From Plasmodium coatneyi (taxonomy: Eukaryota > Apicomplexa > Aconoidasida > Haemosporida > Plasmodiidae), in NCBI RefSeq assembly GCF_001680005.1, contig NC_033559.1, positions 1,798,001 through 1,862,000 on the forward strand: a stretch of 64,000 nucleotides of DNA, read 5' to 3'. Shown piece after piece: positions 34,621-47,970 of the stretch. Each line of letters opens with the position of its first letter. Position 1 is the stretch's first letter. Under the pieces are notes generated by a model that saw only the letters and a list, made by a program, of their open reading frames with translations, searched no databases and was not told where the DNA came from. The position numbers and the translations under genes are program-made.

Positions 34621-35580
34621 TTAATTTTTCTGACTGTTAACCATTATTTCCCACTGCTTTTCCCTTATCCATTTTTTTATAAAGGACTCTCTCCACTGGT
34701 TAAACAAGGCATATTTATTATTTTTCCATTCTGACCAATTAGAGTTCTTTATTTCTTTAATTAGTTTCTCTTTACTATCAGTCCAATGTTCCCATTCTTC
34801 ATTTTTACTAAATATTTTATCGTCCAAGCTGGACAAATTTTCATCACTTTCTTCTGCGCTGGAAATCTCTCCAATTGTTGTTGCCTGTGTGTAGGAATCT
34901 TCCTCATCATTCAACTCCTGAATTAGCCACTCCGCCATTTTTTCGTTACTCCAATTGATCCATTTATTGTCTATTAATTTATTCAAACTCAACTTGTTTC
35001 CATAAATCCAATTTTTCCAATCCTTTTCCATTAGCTCATACCATTCCGTGTTGGCCCAATATTCCCAATCAAAATTATCCCATTCTGCGGATTTTTTCAA
35101 AATATAATTTTTGTATGTTGAATTCAAGTTTCTGTCATAATGTGTCCACTTTTCATGCATTATTTCTAGCCATTCATCCCATTCTTTGTCTTTTTCTTGC
35201 ATCCATATGATTTTTTGATTTTCCAAAGAAGAGGTAAAATCCTTCCATTCATTTTCGAGTTTCACCATCCAGTTATTGTTTTGTTCTTCACTCAATGTAA
35301 CGTTATTCGCCGCACATTCTTGTTCCGATTCGACTGGATTCGTTAAATCCGGAGTGGAGCTAAATTGTTCATATTGAAGGGACTGAAAAGGAGTGAAAAC
35401 AAATAATATTTAAGAAAATTTATAAATTTTTCCTTTAGCACATATATTTATATTGTTAAAAAAGATTAAAAGGGGAAGTTTATATGCATATGTGCGTTAT
35501 TTCTGTATTACTGGAGAAATATCGCTTAAAAGGTAAGCAGACGATAGAGCAAACAAAGCAATAGATCTGGAAGAAACCAT
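34621..35580 (-). CDS. Tryptophan-rich antigen (Pv-fam-a type)
   Basis: Two exons: 35580-35512 (23 codons, MVSSRSIALFALSSAYLL-type signal sequence) and 35382-34621 (253 aa), total 276 aa. The intron is phase 0 (CCA|GTAATA ... TTTTCAG). The mature part has about twenty Trp residues regularly spaced in amphipathic helices (KLENEWKDFTSSLE, KEWDEWLEIMHEKWTHYD, NTEWYELMEKDWKNWI, EWEHWTDSKEKL). This is the defining pattern of the tryptophan-threonine-rich antigens expanded in the vivax clade. There is no PEXEL; several family members are surface or released proteins that bind erythrocytes or cholesterol (family knowledge). A paralogue with the same exon plan lies at 39100 on the same strand. Confidence 0.92.
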
Positions 35581-38500
35581 TTTTTTTTAAATTTATGTGT
35601 TATATTTGATGTCATAGATGCTTCTTATTTTTTTCTATTCAATTTTGAGGATAATAAAAATTTGTGATATGTTTGAATATATTTTTTTACATTTCGTGTA
35701 ACTTAATAATTTAGGGTGCAAAAAAAGAGGAAAAAAGAAGTGATAGCTGTTTCGCTAATGATGGATTTTACAAAATATATTGTAACATAAAAAAGGAACA
35801 AAAGAGAAGCAATTGGAAAAAATTAATGAACAATAAAAAATTTAAATATTAAAACAGAATTAAGCAACAAGCAGAATCTGTTAGTACAGGAACCATTTTG
35901 TGCCGAGCTTCACTCCCCTTTTGAAAGAACTATTCTATGTATAACTAAAATGCTTTAAAAATTATCTGCAGAGTGTGCGTTAATTACACACTAGATCTAT
36001 TATATTTATTACGCTAGTGGATATATATTAAGTTATAAATATTTTATTCATACTCTTTTTTTTCTAGGGGGGCGTTAATAGTTACACGGAGTAGATGCAA
36101 ATTTGATGTAAGTTTTCTCGTTACAATTAGTATAGAAGAAAGATCTTAAAATTATATTACCTTAAATTAAAAACTGTGTCAATTGGGGGTAAAGAATAAT
36201 TTTCTATGTGTGAGCAAGTGTTAGTACGCAAGAACTTATGGTCCCCGGGAATGGAAGTCATTTTAAAATTGATTTTTTTTTTTTTTTTTTTTAAATCTTC
36301 CGTAAACATAACATATTATGGATGAACCTGCATGTTCAGATAAACACATTTCATTTTTTTATAAGTATCAATTTTTTTTAATTAATTCTGATGCGTTAAT
36401 TTGTTCATTTTTCATTTTATTCATTGAACGTTTTTATTGCTTTGGAAAAAGTGCAGTGTGAAACCTTTTTTAGGATGTAAACAGCAAGGTAAAGGGCAAC
36501 ACTTGGCTAAAATGGCATTGAACATTCATTAGAACAGGACCTGTTTTATGGACCTGTTTACTCGCATGTGGTATTTATAAGCGAAAATATTAATAGATTG
36601 CATTGTAAAAAATTACATTTATATTAATGTAGCTTTTATGACAGATGTTCTTAAAGGGGTTTTCATTTTTCTATCGATACAGAAGTTAAAATGTAAGTTC
36701 TATTTTTTACAATTCCATTGGTAAGTGTATTGTTGAACCGTTTATGTTACGAAGCATATATTTGTAGCATCTGTGTACTTCGCATAACGTGAACAAAATA
36801 TAGGGGAAGCAAGAATTCTAAGCAACAATAGAAGAAGGAAAATAAATTAACGCGAAAGGTAAAAAGTGTGAATTTATTTTAAATGTATAATTAAAAAAAA
36901 TAACTTCAGTTGTTACCTATGATGATGAATAAGTGTGTGTGGATAAAAATAGAACGATTAAATAATTTTTTCTTCTGCCAAACGAAGAAATTATTATGGG
37001 TTCCCTTTATTGTGCGCATTATCACGAATAAATTAAATACAGTTTCTGCAATTTATATTCTGAAATATAGTTCATAAAAGGATCTTAAACATTTTACAAT
37101 TTTTTAATTAGAAATTTGAAATGTTTCAAGTTAAACAGGTTAATTATCTTTCTCCTTGTTATGAAAAAAGTGTTATGATTTTTTTTTTTTTTTATTTAAA
37201 ATGATTACAAAAAAAAAGAAAAAAAGAAGATTATTATTCAAGAAAAATCTGGCATCTATGATATACAAGGGATGCCTTATTAATATAGACGTACTGTATG
37301 AGGAAGTGGGGCGCCTTTTATTTGGGTAACCATTAATTGCGATACATATTAATAATAAGCGAAGGTGTAACGAACATAAGTCCTGTAAATATAAGGTGTT
37401 GGGAACATGCCAAACATGAGTACTAAATGATAGGAGTTTTAGCAAGGTGTCGTAAATTGAAAAATTAGGGAAAGGGACACCATAATTATTCATTTTATTA
37501 TAGACACTAGCAAAAAACGCTTAAAATATAGACTGATATGAATGTGTATTATTTGTTTTAATGGTTCTATTAAACTCGTTAAAGGAGTAAGGATCAAGTT
37601 GTTTATATTATGTGGTAAAATAGGAAAATAGTAATATAGCGGGTGCCTTAAAGGGAGTTATTATATGGCAAGATATGCCTTTTGTAATTTCATGGAGTTC
37701 ATATAATAGTACGATATAAGTAAAATTATAAAAACCTGAAAATGCTGTTATAATAAATATGACTGTAAAAATAGAGCTATAGTAATACATTTAAATGAAA
37801 AAATCTCCACAAATATCAGCAAAATTTGATAGTTTAATTATAACGGAACACTTCTTTTTTATCACATTATTATAGACAGAAAAAAAAAAAAAAATAGGAA
37901 ATAAGCACGGGCTATATTTACGTTAGAAAAACAAAATGAGCAAGATATAATAATACGATTTTTCTTTAAATAAGGAGAAAGTTGAAAAATTATTTAAGAA
38001 TAGCACATGTATGAGAGAAGTGAAGTATAATAATTGTAATTTGGGAAAAGTAACAAAATGAAAGTATATGTATACTTCACTTCAGGCGTTGGGAGAGTGG
38101 TATTCGCACACTTGTTATAAAATGCTTTTAAGTAACTGTGCCTATTGTATCAATATATATATATGGCATAGTAGAACATTGTTCATCGGAAGACGGTTGA
38201 GTAATTTGTATAAATATATTTCGTGTTGATTAATAATTGGACTTGTTTAGAAGAGCAACAGAAATATCTTGTATATATGTGCATAATAGATCCTGATTTA
38301 ATGGCGTTATACTTAATGTCTAATTTTTTTCTTTTTTTAGCGTATACATGAACAAAATAAAAGGAAAATAAACGATATTGTAATGCCCGAAGGATATATT
38401 TTTGTGCATATTATATAAAGAATAAGCCTGAATAAATATTTCTGTAGGGTGTGTATATAATATACAGTCTGCACAATTTTAATAAGAAAATAGCTGTATA

Positions 38501-39099
38501 TTTGCTGAAATATAAATTAAATTGAAGAACAAATTCTAATTGTCAGAATACCCTAAGTTACAGAAACATTGTCTTAATATGTTTAAATAAGTATACACAT
38601 ATGAATGTACAAATAATATAGGGAACAATTACAAGTATAACATATTATGATTTATACACATATATTTTCCTGTAATACGTGACAGGGACAAACTAACATA
38701 TATTGTTAAAAATATATTACATTAAAATGTAAAAAAAGAGAAAAAAAATATATGTTTGTGTAAAGAATCAAGGAAGAATTGTGTATGGGCAATTTCAGAA
38801 TACATAAATTTAAAAAGAATTAGTACACGTCGTTATGTCCGAAGCATATATGTACGCATTTCTTGTTTTCTATGTACTATTTAAATGCCTCCTTATATAT
38901 TTATAAGTAACTTTCACAGTTATGGAACTATGAAACACGTTTCATTTTACATCTTTCTTATCACAGAATTATTCTTTAATTTCCAGAGTTGTATGAAATA
39001 TATTAAGGTTTTAAAATATTTTTTCATTGTTCTCATAGAAGATTCAATTTTTTACGTTTTTTTTTCTTTTTCTGTGTATTATTTGTTTATGAACATATA
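35581..39099. other. Long gene-poor region between two tryptophan-rich genes
   Basis: About 3.5 kb of AT-rich sequence holding the promoter of the 34621 gene and the 3' flank of the 39100 gene. There are T-tracts at 36273-36292 and 37180-37193. Frames at 37201-37329 (+) and 37608-37790 (-) are short and without family match. No RNA gene or repeat recognised. Confidence 0.5.
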
Positions 39100-40067
39100 T
39101 TATTGTTTTCCTTCTTTATTCCAAGCATTCCACTGTTCCTCACGTATCAAATTATTGAGAAAAGATTCCTTCCATTGATTAAAAATTTTATTTTTCTCAT
39201 CTTTCCATAATATCCAACTTATGCATTTAATATTTTCAATTATTTTCTCTTTATTTTGTACCCAATGAAACCATTCTAGACTTTGTTTGTGCACTCTTTG
39301 TTTCCATTTAAGCCACCCTCCTGTGTTTTGTACCTTCGAAGGCTTGTTCCATTCTATATATTCCTTCCTTAACCAGTATATGTTTTCGTCATGTTTCCAA
39401 TCGCTCTTGAGCCATGTCAAGATTTGATAGCTCCTCCAGTGGACCCATGTACCCTCTATCAAATTGTAAAGGTGTGATTCCATTTTATTAATCCAGTCTT
39501 GCCAGTCGTTATCAATGAATCCTTTAAGTTCGGTATTAACCCAATTTTCCCAATCGGCTTTATTCCATGTTAATGATTTTTCTAGGATATAAGATTTATG
39601 CGGTTCATCTATATTTTCAATAAAATGCGTCCATTTATGTTGCATGTTTTTCATCCATTCCTTCCAGTCCTTTGTTATATTCTGGATCCACTTGTTCTTT
39701 TCTTCTATTAATGATAAATTAAACTGTTTCCAATTATCTTCTAATTTGAATTTCCACTTATTCCACTCGTTTTCTTTCCACTCATCTGTTTTTTCTATTT
39801 CTGCTGATTCCATATTTAATATGTTGTGAGGACAATCCTTAACGCTGTTGTTTTCATTTTGCAGGCACTACGAAAATTGTGAAATGTGTTATTGAAAAAT
39901 TTTTTTTTTTTTTATATTAATATATAATTTTTAAGAGGTGCTTAGAAGTTGTGAACATATATGTGTGTATACATATATATACCATGTTTCTATCTTACTG
40001 TAGGAATGATACTTAAAATTAAGGTAGAGGTTAATTTAAATAAGGCAACTGATCTGAAAGATACCAT
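39100..40067 (-). CDS. Tryptophan-rich antigen (Pv-fam-a type)
   Basis: Two exons: 40067-39999 (23 codons, MVSFRSVALFKLTSTLIL signal) and 39867-39100 (255 aa), total 278 aa. The intron is phase 0 (ACA|GTAAGA ... TTTTCGTAG). Exon 1 has the same length and start (MVS-RS-ALF) as the 34621 gene. The mature part is rich in regularly spaced Trp (ENEWNKWKFKLEDNWKQF, DWKEWMKNMQHKWTHFI, NWVNTELKGFIDNDWQDW). Shared landmarks (MQHKWTHF versus MHEKWTHY; HKSYILEKS versus KNYILKKS; REEQW near the C-terminus) show tandem duplication followed by divergence. No PEXEL or TM segment is seen after the signal sequence. Confidence 0.92.
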
Positions 40068-43000
40068 TTTATATTTCTATATAATTATTTTATAACGCAT
40101 AAAGTTCTTTAATCATGTTGTTAAATTTTGGTACGCAATATTTTTGCACACAGACGAGTATATTTATATTTGGCTATATATATTTGCTCATTTTATTAAG
40201 CACATCGGTATACATGCATATATATATAAACATGTTAAGAAGCGGTTTTATAGAATAATAAGCGAAAGAAAAAAGTAGAAAGAAAAAAATATAACCGAGA
40301 TATTTTTAATTTGCTGTCAGTATAAAGAATTTGCGGGAAAGGCTAAAATGTGACTAAGAGGCAAATCTAAATTTTGAGTGTGAAGAACGCGGTGTTAAAG
40401 GGTTCTATATTTAATTATAGAATAAATCAGTGTGCTAAGATGAGAATTAAGCGCTATACATAAAATTAGTATATATATTTGCACATAAAAATTGTTTTAT
40501 CCTTTGCTATCATATATATATAAACTAATTTATAAGCAGGGCCATAATCAATTTGTATATATAATTACATTTTTGTGTTAATGGTTAAAACAAATAACGT
40601 CATTCTTACTGAATAATTATAATTTTATTAAAAAAACAGGCAAGCAGAACAAATCGAAAAAAAGTAATTTCAAGTATTAAGAGGACAATTTAATTACTTC
40701 AAAATTTAATAATGGAATCTCAAATAACAATTCTTAAAAGTTAGAGAACATCTGCACTAATATTTTTAATAATCATTTATTTTTTACTGCAGAGCTAGAT
40801 AGGTAAAAAAAAGGGAAAAATTTTTCTACCACCATTGTTTTAAATCATTCAATATAGAATCATTCTAATTTTTATAAATATATTATTTTTAATAGATAAA
40901 ATTTTATCCTTAATTATTTTATGTGTACTCCTTTTTTTTTTTTTTTTTTGTGTGTTTTAAATTAATAGAATTTTTCTATTTAAAAAGTATATATATGAAA
41001 GATAAATGAATTTCATGTGTTGCAAAGAGAAAATGAAAAACAATAATTAAGTAACGTAGTAGTAGTAATTCGTTCGAATAAACAGGTGAAGTTTGAACGA
41101 TCCCTTGAATGGTTAAATATATTTTTTACGTGGAATTAATATTTATAGCACAACCAGAGTGTTTAACAAATAGAAGTATTTTTACATTTATATTAATAGT
41201 GTACTTTTAAGAGCAAATGTAAGTGAAAGCCTTTACTTTTTATTTGTTCAGAAGTAACAAATTTCAGTTCGTTTTCATATTTCATTCGCGAATTATATAA
41301 TTTACAAAAATTGTAAATACTAGTATGAGCGAATGTGTTATTGCGGGAAAGAATGGTATATTAGCTCCTCAATATATCGGAAAGACAAACGCAAGAAAAA
41401 TGAAATTTGTTAAGGAGTGATAATATTCCTGTATGCATTAGCGTGAAATGTAATGGAAAAATGCTTAAAATTACTTTTTAAAACTATGAAAAAATAGATA
41501 TTATTATTAATTATGGGAATAGTATATTGCAAAATAAAATATATAAAGGTATTTTATAATTAAAAAGATGTTCTTGACAGGAGTGGTTACCTCAAGTATG
41601 TGTTGGTTACTGATGATTCTATTTGTGAAAGTTTCATTCCAGAATTACATTTAGTGTGGTAATTAAAGGGTGTATATTATTTTTTAATAGTTATAAAATT
41701 GGAAAGCCTTAATTGGTGTAACATTGCTATCATGGCTAATTAAAAGAGGGGGCTATAACAATTTCGCGTTCTTGTGAAACAATTGTAGGAAAAAAAGTAA
41801 AATATATATGCCATCTTAAATTATCAAATTGTTATATTTCATAAATATTGGAATAAGCAAAGTAATTTAGGAGAAACATATGGGTTATTTCAGAACAGAG
41901 ATATGTTTTATAATGATGAATTGTTTCATGTAAGGAAGCGTCTTTATGTTTTTTTTCCCCTTTTCTTTTATTTCTTTCCTCATTACAACGGTAACCCAGA
42001 GTATATCCCAAAACAAATAGTAGATATGGTGTGCAAAAAAGAAAAAAAAAAGAGGAAGAAAAAAATGAAAAAAATTTGATTCCATGTGGACACAAATGGT
42101 GTATATGGTTAAGAGATTTTGTAAGCCGGTTAGATGCGCAAAGAAAAAGAAAAAGGAATTGGTTCCAAAAATTTAAGCCCCTTCTTATATTTATGATTAT
42201 AAATTTTATGCAAATTAGAAATTTGCTTGATCTTTACATATGAATCAACCACAGATATTTCACGAAATTAAAATCTTATGTATATATTTCTCTATTTATA
42301 AATGTTAGCAACTAATAATATACATAAATTTACTACGCAATTTCACCCTTTTGTGAGTTTCGCGTTTTTTTTTTCAGCTGTTTACAACCAGTTGATATTA
42401 AAAGCGCGAACGAAACAAAAAGAAGTAATATATTCTTCATAATCCTAGATCGGAAAAGGGAGCAATCTATTTTTTTCTTTTTTTCCACTTCCCATAAGTG
42501 TATATTTCTTACATAAAAAAGGGGGTAGCAGGTGTATATGAGAATTTGTACAAGAATAAAGCATAATAATATAAACCCAAGCACAGAGGGGGGTAACGGA
42601 AAATTGCACCTTCATCATCTGCGAATTGTTTAACTTTTTGCCAGAATTCCCTGTTGACGCTGAAAACATGAGTTCATATGTAATCGGTTATTCTTTTAGT
42701 TGAATTATGAAGGATGGAAGGTGTGTAAGCTGCTGTTCTTGCTGTTATTGCAATTTGGTACACACATACTCTTCATGGTAACTACAAATGGTCAAATTTT
42801 TTTGGGTGTCATCGAGCATGTTCCTTTGCCACCTCTCCATGTTTTACATTTACTATTAATTAGAGGCATGAAGAATTTAGTTAGCACTGATAATACTTCT
42901 GCTTTGGAAATCATATCAGGTGTGTTATCATATTTGTGTATTTTTTCATTACAATTCGCGTATTTTTAAAACATCCTTTCCGAGTGCCCATGTGTATATA

Positions 43001-43589
43001 ATAAACTTCACATAAGGAGTTTATTACATGTTCATAATCCTCGAATATTTTTATGCATCCTAAAAATTTCTTTCTTTTCCTTTACGCAACCATTGGAACT
43101 TTTTGATGAATTTTACGATTTTTTTATGTGTGTTCCATTTTACACCAACTTTTCTTCGCGTTATTTAATTTGATGGCCTCCTTTTTTTTTTTTTTTAGTT
43201 TAATTATTTGTATTTATTCCTTTGAGAAAAAAACGATTTTCATTCTGTTCTAAGAATAAATCTTTTATGTGATTATATCGCGTCCTATAATATTTATTAA
43301 AAGCGCTCTAGATTTATCTGAATTCATAAATTCCTCATATAAGAAGAACGAACTGAAATATTTTTAATTGATATCATTTTTAATTTTATATATTTTTTCG
43401 CGGGACCTACCACCATAGTATATCTGTCTTCATTTTAAATGACGGGAACTTGACGATTACAATTTAAAAAAAAAAGGAAAAATTGTAATTACATTATAAT
43501 TTTGCATAATATATTACATAATAATTCACTTAATAAATGAAATTGTGAACTGCAGGAGAATACTAGAATAAGAAAAATAAGGGGATAAT
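40068..43589. other. Gene-poor region with weak relics
   Basis: About 3.5 kb. A 35-codon minus-strand frame (42440-42333) begins with a clean signal-sequence-like MKNILLLFVSFALLIST but has no recognised continuation. A plus-strand stretch at 42700-42780 encodes a hydrophobic CKLLFLLLLQFGTHILF segment after a stop. Either could be an orphan signal exon of a lost exported gene. T-tracts at 40931-40949 and 43181-43196. Otherwise nothing. Confidence 0.4.
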
Positions 43590-44777
43590 ATGTTCCTTTT
43601 CGGTAAAACAATTCCCATTTTCCACTTTTTAATATGGATATTGCACTACCATGATAAGGTATTATACTATTATACATGTTGCCATTTCTTAACCTTTTCG
43701 TTATTTTATGATATAGTTAAGAATGCAAATTTATTGATAGAAATAAAATTGACACTGCTCTGTATATATGTTGTGTGTATTTATTCCACTTTTCAGTCAA
43801 CTGCTTTTGGTACGCCATGCAGCGTGGACAGCTGCATAAACGTCTCATCAAATGAAACATGTGACAGAATGTTAACAGTAAAAGAAAAAGAACCAAACTG
43901 GAGAGAACAAAATTATGTACACTTGCAAAAAAGAATAAAAACTTTGTTAGATGAAGATGATGAGTTACTCAGAAAAAGACTAAATGCATTAGCACAGGAT
44001 GATCATTTTCGGAAACAATTTAATGCGTTAATGCGGGATGACCTCTTTAAAAAACGGTGTAACAAGTTAATGCTGGACAAGAAATTTCAAAAACATTTTA
44101 ACATATTAAATAGTAATAATGATTTGCAGAAAAACCCTTTTCTCATCTCTCCAGATGTAGATCACAGTAATCAGAACCATTCTGACCCATTCAAATTTTG
44201 TAACAATTTGGAAGAATTTTTTGATGAACTGCAAAGTAAAAATTATCATAAAGAGAAAATAATTGACGAATTACAACGTCATGAAGAGTGTAAAGCAAAA
44301 CAGAAAGATGATATGAAACGAACGAATAATCTTAAGAGAGAACCAAACAATGAAGTGAGAGATTATGTGCCTTCTAAATTAGAAGAAGATGGTATTTTCG
44401 AAGGATCTATCGATCGTTATGTGTATAAAGAATTAGTAAAACCAAGAAAAAGATCAACAGTACGCACCTTCTTAAGAAAAGTAAATAAAATGTTAGATGC
44501 AGAAGTGAATCGATTTTTAAAGAAAAAAGCAGCTGGTCGTTACGCCTATAATGGTCGAGGCATCCGGGGAAAGATATTTTCATTTATAGACAAATACAGA
44601 GTATTTATGCCTGTGCTGCTCTTTCTCCTAACCATTTTTTTGGTAATTCCAATTTTTATTTTTGGCATATTTGTATTTCCCACGGCCATTCTAACCCTAT
44701 TTTCATTAGCAGGAAATTTTATCGCCTACATGCCGTTAATAATTCCTGCAGTAGTAATCGTAATGCTATACTTTTAA
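43590..44777 (+). CDS. Pv-fam-d-like exported protein (copy 1)
   Basis: Two exons: 43590-43658 (23 codons, hydrophobic core) and 43797-44777 (326 aa), total 349 aa. The 138-nt intron (AAG|GTATTA ... CTTTTCAG) contains no stop and is a multiple of three, so the unspliced frame is open throughout; splicing is chosen from the donor, the acceptor and the paralogues. At the PEXEL site is RMLTV (residues 47-51). The protein then shows LLDEDDELLRKRLNALAQDD and three further degenerate copies of DDxFxKxxNxLM, characteristic of this family. The C-terminal part has VNKMLDAEVNRFLKKKA, a Gly/Arg linker, DKYRVFMP and two hydrophobic segments ending near the C-terminus. Family function is unknown; members are predicted to be exported. 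Confidence 0.83.
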   Translation: MFLFGKTIPIFHFLIWILHYHDKVLYYYTCCHFLTFSLFYDIVKNANLLIEIKLTLLCIYVVCIYSTFQSTAFGTPCSVDSCINVSSNETCDRMLTVKEKEPNWREQNYVHLQKRIKTLLDEDDELLRKRLNALAQDDHFRKQFNALMRDDLFKKRCNKLMLDKKFQKHFNILNSNNDLQKNPFLISPDVDHSNQNHSDPFKFCNNLEEFFDELQSKNYHKEKIIDELQRHEECKAKQKDDMKRTNNLKREPNNEVRDYVPSKLEEDGIFEGSIDRYVYKELVKPRKRSTVRTFLRKVNKMLDAEVNRFLKKKAAGRYAYNGRGIRGKIFSFIDKYRVFMPVLLFLLTIFLVIPIFIFGIFVFPTAILTLFSLAGNFIAYMPLIIPAVVIVMLYF

Positions 44778-46141
44778 TTCGGACAGTGTATTAACTGGGG
44801 TTATATATCGTATAAAAAATTATCTACCGAAATGAAATATATAAAACGGAAATACTTTAAGTAAATTTTACTGTAGACCCGTTAAATTTTGATGAAGTAA
44901 TTTGAATGTACATGAAAATATTATACGTTTGTAAGCAAAATATGTATATATGTCCAACGTGTTTGACACGTTCAAGGGGAACAATTTTTTTAAAGTTTCA
45001 CATTCTCTTTCTTTTTTACTCATTGTGTGTCTGCGCAGAATAAGAGGTGTTCACCCGCATGAATGCGTCATGGAAAATTTAGTGCGTGTATGAATGTCTT
45101 TTTATCATTACATTTTGTGATATTGTTATTTTACATTGTTTTATAACTATGTAATTATTTGAATTTTGGCTAATTTTATGAATATAATTACTCATTGAAG
45201 TGTATTAATTTGTGCACAATTATCGCCACCACCGTCCTACCACCATATTATCATCTGGACAATTTAGCGGAACACGTAAGGAAAAGGAAAAACATAGTGG
45301 AATTCTATACTAGTGAAAGAGACGTCAGAAAGTTGTACCACCTGTCTGTAATTAGTGATTGTATTGGGGAGTAGAATAATAAAGAATGGAAAACGATCAA
45401 ACGTTAACTGTTACAGAGTAATGTATACTTTCTTCATGCAGTGTTATTTTAATACTGTTAAAATTGGACTTTTAGGAATATTATCATTCTTACAGAATTG
45501 TCAGGAAACTGTTCTTATTTCTGTTCATACGTTGTTGTTATTTCCCACGGGGGTAGGAACAGATATATGAGAACCCCTTTTATTATGCAAGGTGAACAGT
45601 CACATTTATAAAAGTAATAGCTATAGTGGAACTTAGATTCGATCACTGTGCGTACATTTTTATGACTTATACACGAATGATTCGTAAATGTGTGCATTCA
45701 TTTGTGCCTCCATTTATTTCGTACAATATTAAACAAATTTATGTTCAATTTTTATCCTTATCGTATGTAAATAACCATGGTCGCATCGGAATGTAAATTC
45801 ATCCGGGGGGGTTACACTTTTTATGCGAATAATAAACGCTGGGCCATGAAACATGGAATAATGTATTATAATGTCATAATGTAGGACAATTTATTGTACC
45901 CTCACATAAGTTTGTATTGTTTCGTAATGTACTATATTTCTGTGCAAAATGTCCGCACAAGTGCGCGGAATTCGATATACGTGTAATATTGTTAAGCAAG
46001 GACGTCTTTGAAATGCAAGGGAAAACAGTTTTCTCAGATAATAGCTAACCCACATGTACATATTCTTACCATGAATGTGGAAGTAGTACAGTGCACATTT
46101 GGCCTTATTGTACGTATCCCTTGAGTATCGCAAATGAACTC

Positions 46142-46196
46142 ATAATCAGGATCATGGCACTTTTCTGTATTATGGTGCTGCCGAAAATGGAAATAT
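46142..46196 (+). repeat. 55-bp repeat, copy 1
   Basis: Identical over 55 bases to 55479-55533 while flanks differ. It lies about 1.4 kb downstream of Pv-fam-d-like copy 1. In one frame it reads NQDHGTFLYYGAAENGN without stops, in a short frame closed by TGA upstream and TAA downstream, so it may be a fragment of a dead gene. Confidence 0.85.
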
Positions 46197-47244
46197 TGTA
46201 GCACACGCTTATCTTTACTAAATTATGCAATGAATAAATAGTAGTAACAGAAAAACAGGAAAAAAATGCTTTACAGAAGTTTTAACCGAAAACAAGTGTA
46301 CGTCGGATTGTACATTTTTTAATTTGTTCCATATTATGGTATACATGGATATATTTGTTCAAACGAGGAAAATAGGACTATGTATAAGCGCTATCATATA
46401 ATTAAGAATGAAGCGAAAGCGGAAAATGGGGAAACAATGTATATATGCTAAAGTGCGCAATGGGCGTAATTATAATTATGATGCTATTACATAGAACAAA
46501 CCTGTACAATAATATTTTTCCGCTTAAAACATAGCACGGGAGGTTATTTGCTATTGAACAATTTTTCGAATAAACAGACATTTTAAGTAAGGACACACTG
46601 TTGTATTATATTATCTTATGCATTTTTATTTGATGATTTCGAATAAATATGTACATATATATGTCATGCGCGTGCTGCGTCACACGTAAATAAAACAATG
46701 AACCCTTATTTTTACATGCGCCTCCGTTTTGTACATAGAAGGAACATGTGCGTAGAACTCATTAGTACTTGACAAGAATAGCAGGTGGAGATTAGGTATT
46801 ATAACCATTTGTTTCTTATGCGTCCTCTTATTTATTTGTGCTATATTACCTTTTATCATTCTCTTTTCATTTTTTAAAAAAGCGCGCAAATAAAATCTTA
46901 TTTTGCCATGCCATAATTAGTGGTAACGGAATTGATTTATATTATAGGGAAAGACATGTTATATTAATCTGCGGGAAGAAATGAACAACTTTGTTAAAAA
47001 AAATTGTAATATACTTGAATGTGCCATACGAATTTAGGAAAAAATACAATTTTAGTTGAAAAATGGCACTCTGTATTTTAATCTATCTGAAATATTTTGT
47101 CCTTGCATATATATATTGTATGAATGACATAAGGCTTAAGTTACCCATAAGCCCACAAGAGTAGATTTTTCCTATTGAAACATATTCTGATGCATTATTA
47201 TCAATTATTACGAGACAAATGTGTTGCCGAATGGATCCTATGAA

Positions 47245-47472
47245 TTTTTTTTTTTTTTTTTATTCTAACAATGCAATGCAAGTAATATTTTTTTCCAAAA
47301 GGAAGGAAATAAAAAATATGTAATATATATATTTTTTTTTTTTTTTTTTGTTCTATATTATGGAGGTAATCCATGTTCACGTGAATATTAATGGATAGCG
47401 CAGCATACGCGTTTTGCGTATTCTTTTATTATTTATTCTTCATTGTTCTGAATAATTTTTTTTTTTTTTTTT
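47245..47472. repeat. Duplicated upstream element, copy 1
   Basis: About 230 bp bounded by T-tracts, closely matching 52247-52483. Shared landmarks are TATTCTAACAATGCAATGCA, TTCACGTGAATATTAATGGA and ATTTATTCTTCATTGTTCTG. It ends about 500 bp before the start codon of Pv-fam-d-like copy 2, and its twin ends about 355 bp before copy 3, so it is probably part of the duplicated promoter. Confidence 0.88.
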
Positions 47473-47970
47473 GAGTGAATATGGAGAATTCACAGCGTAT
47501 GTTGTTTTCTTTCCCCTATATTCTAGGATATATCAATAGATTCTTTTATCACCGTGCTATGTATGAATGATTTTAATTTTATATTATTGCCGTTTTTTTA
47601 TTATGAAATAATTAAAAAAAAAATTTCTATTCAATTTTTTCTTCTTCCATTAAAAAAACTTTCGGTATGTATAAAAACTACTTTAATCACTTCTGTGGTA
47701 GTTGTTCGGTTGCTATAATAAAAATTTTAAAAAAATTACTTTCTATTTTTATTCAACTTAATTTTTTTATTTTTTTTTTATTCGTAAAAAAGTCCCATTT
47801 TAAGAATATATTTTTAACGATATAGAACAAATTAATTTCATATAATACAGGAATTTAAGTCCATAATAGTAATAATAATCCTGTTGCATACTGTCAAAAA
47901 AGAAAAAAAAAGGATGGTCATATAAAATAAGAATTTTTAGAAGTGTCCCATATATATATTGAGGAATAAC

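Larger units (their letters stand above)
44778..47970. other. Intergenic region between Pv-fam-d-like copies 1 and 2
   Basis: About 3.2 kb. It contains one copy of a 55-bp element (46142-46196) and one copy of a roughly 230-bp element (47245-47472), each duplicated elsewhere in the cluster and listed separately. No gene is supported in the remainder. Confidence 0.5.

Noticed and set aside
37201..37329. 42-codon plus-strand frame with a basic start and hydrophobic residues
   Set aside because: Length is within chance for AT-rich DNA and the start lies in an A-tract.
42333..42440. 35-aa minus-strand peptide starting MKNILLLFVSFALL
   Set aside because: Signal-like start, but no continuing exon, family match or conserved neighbour; kept only as a note in the spacer entry.
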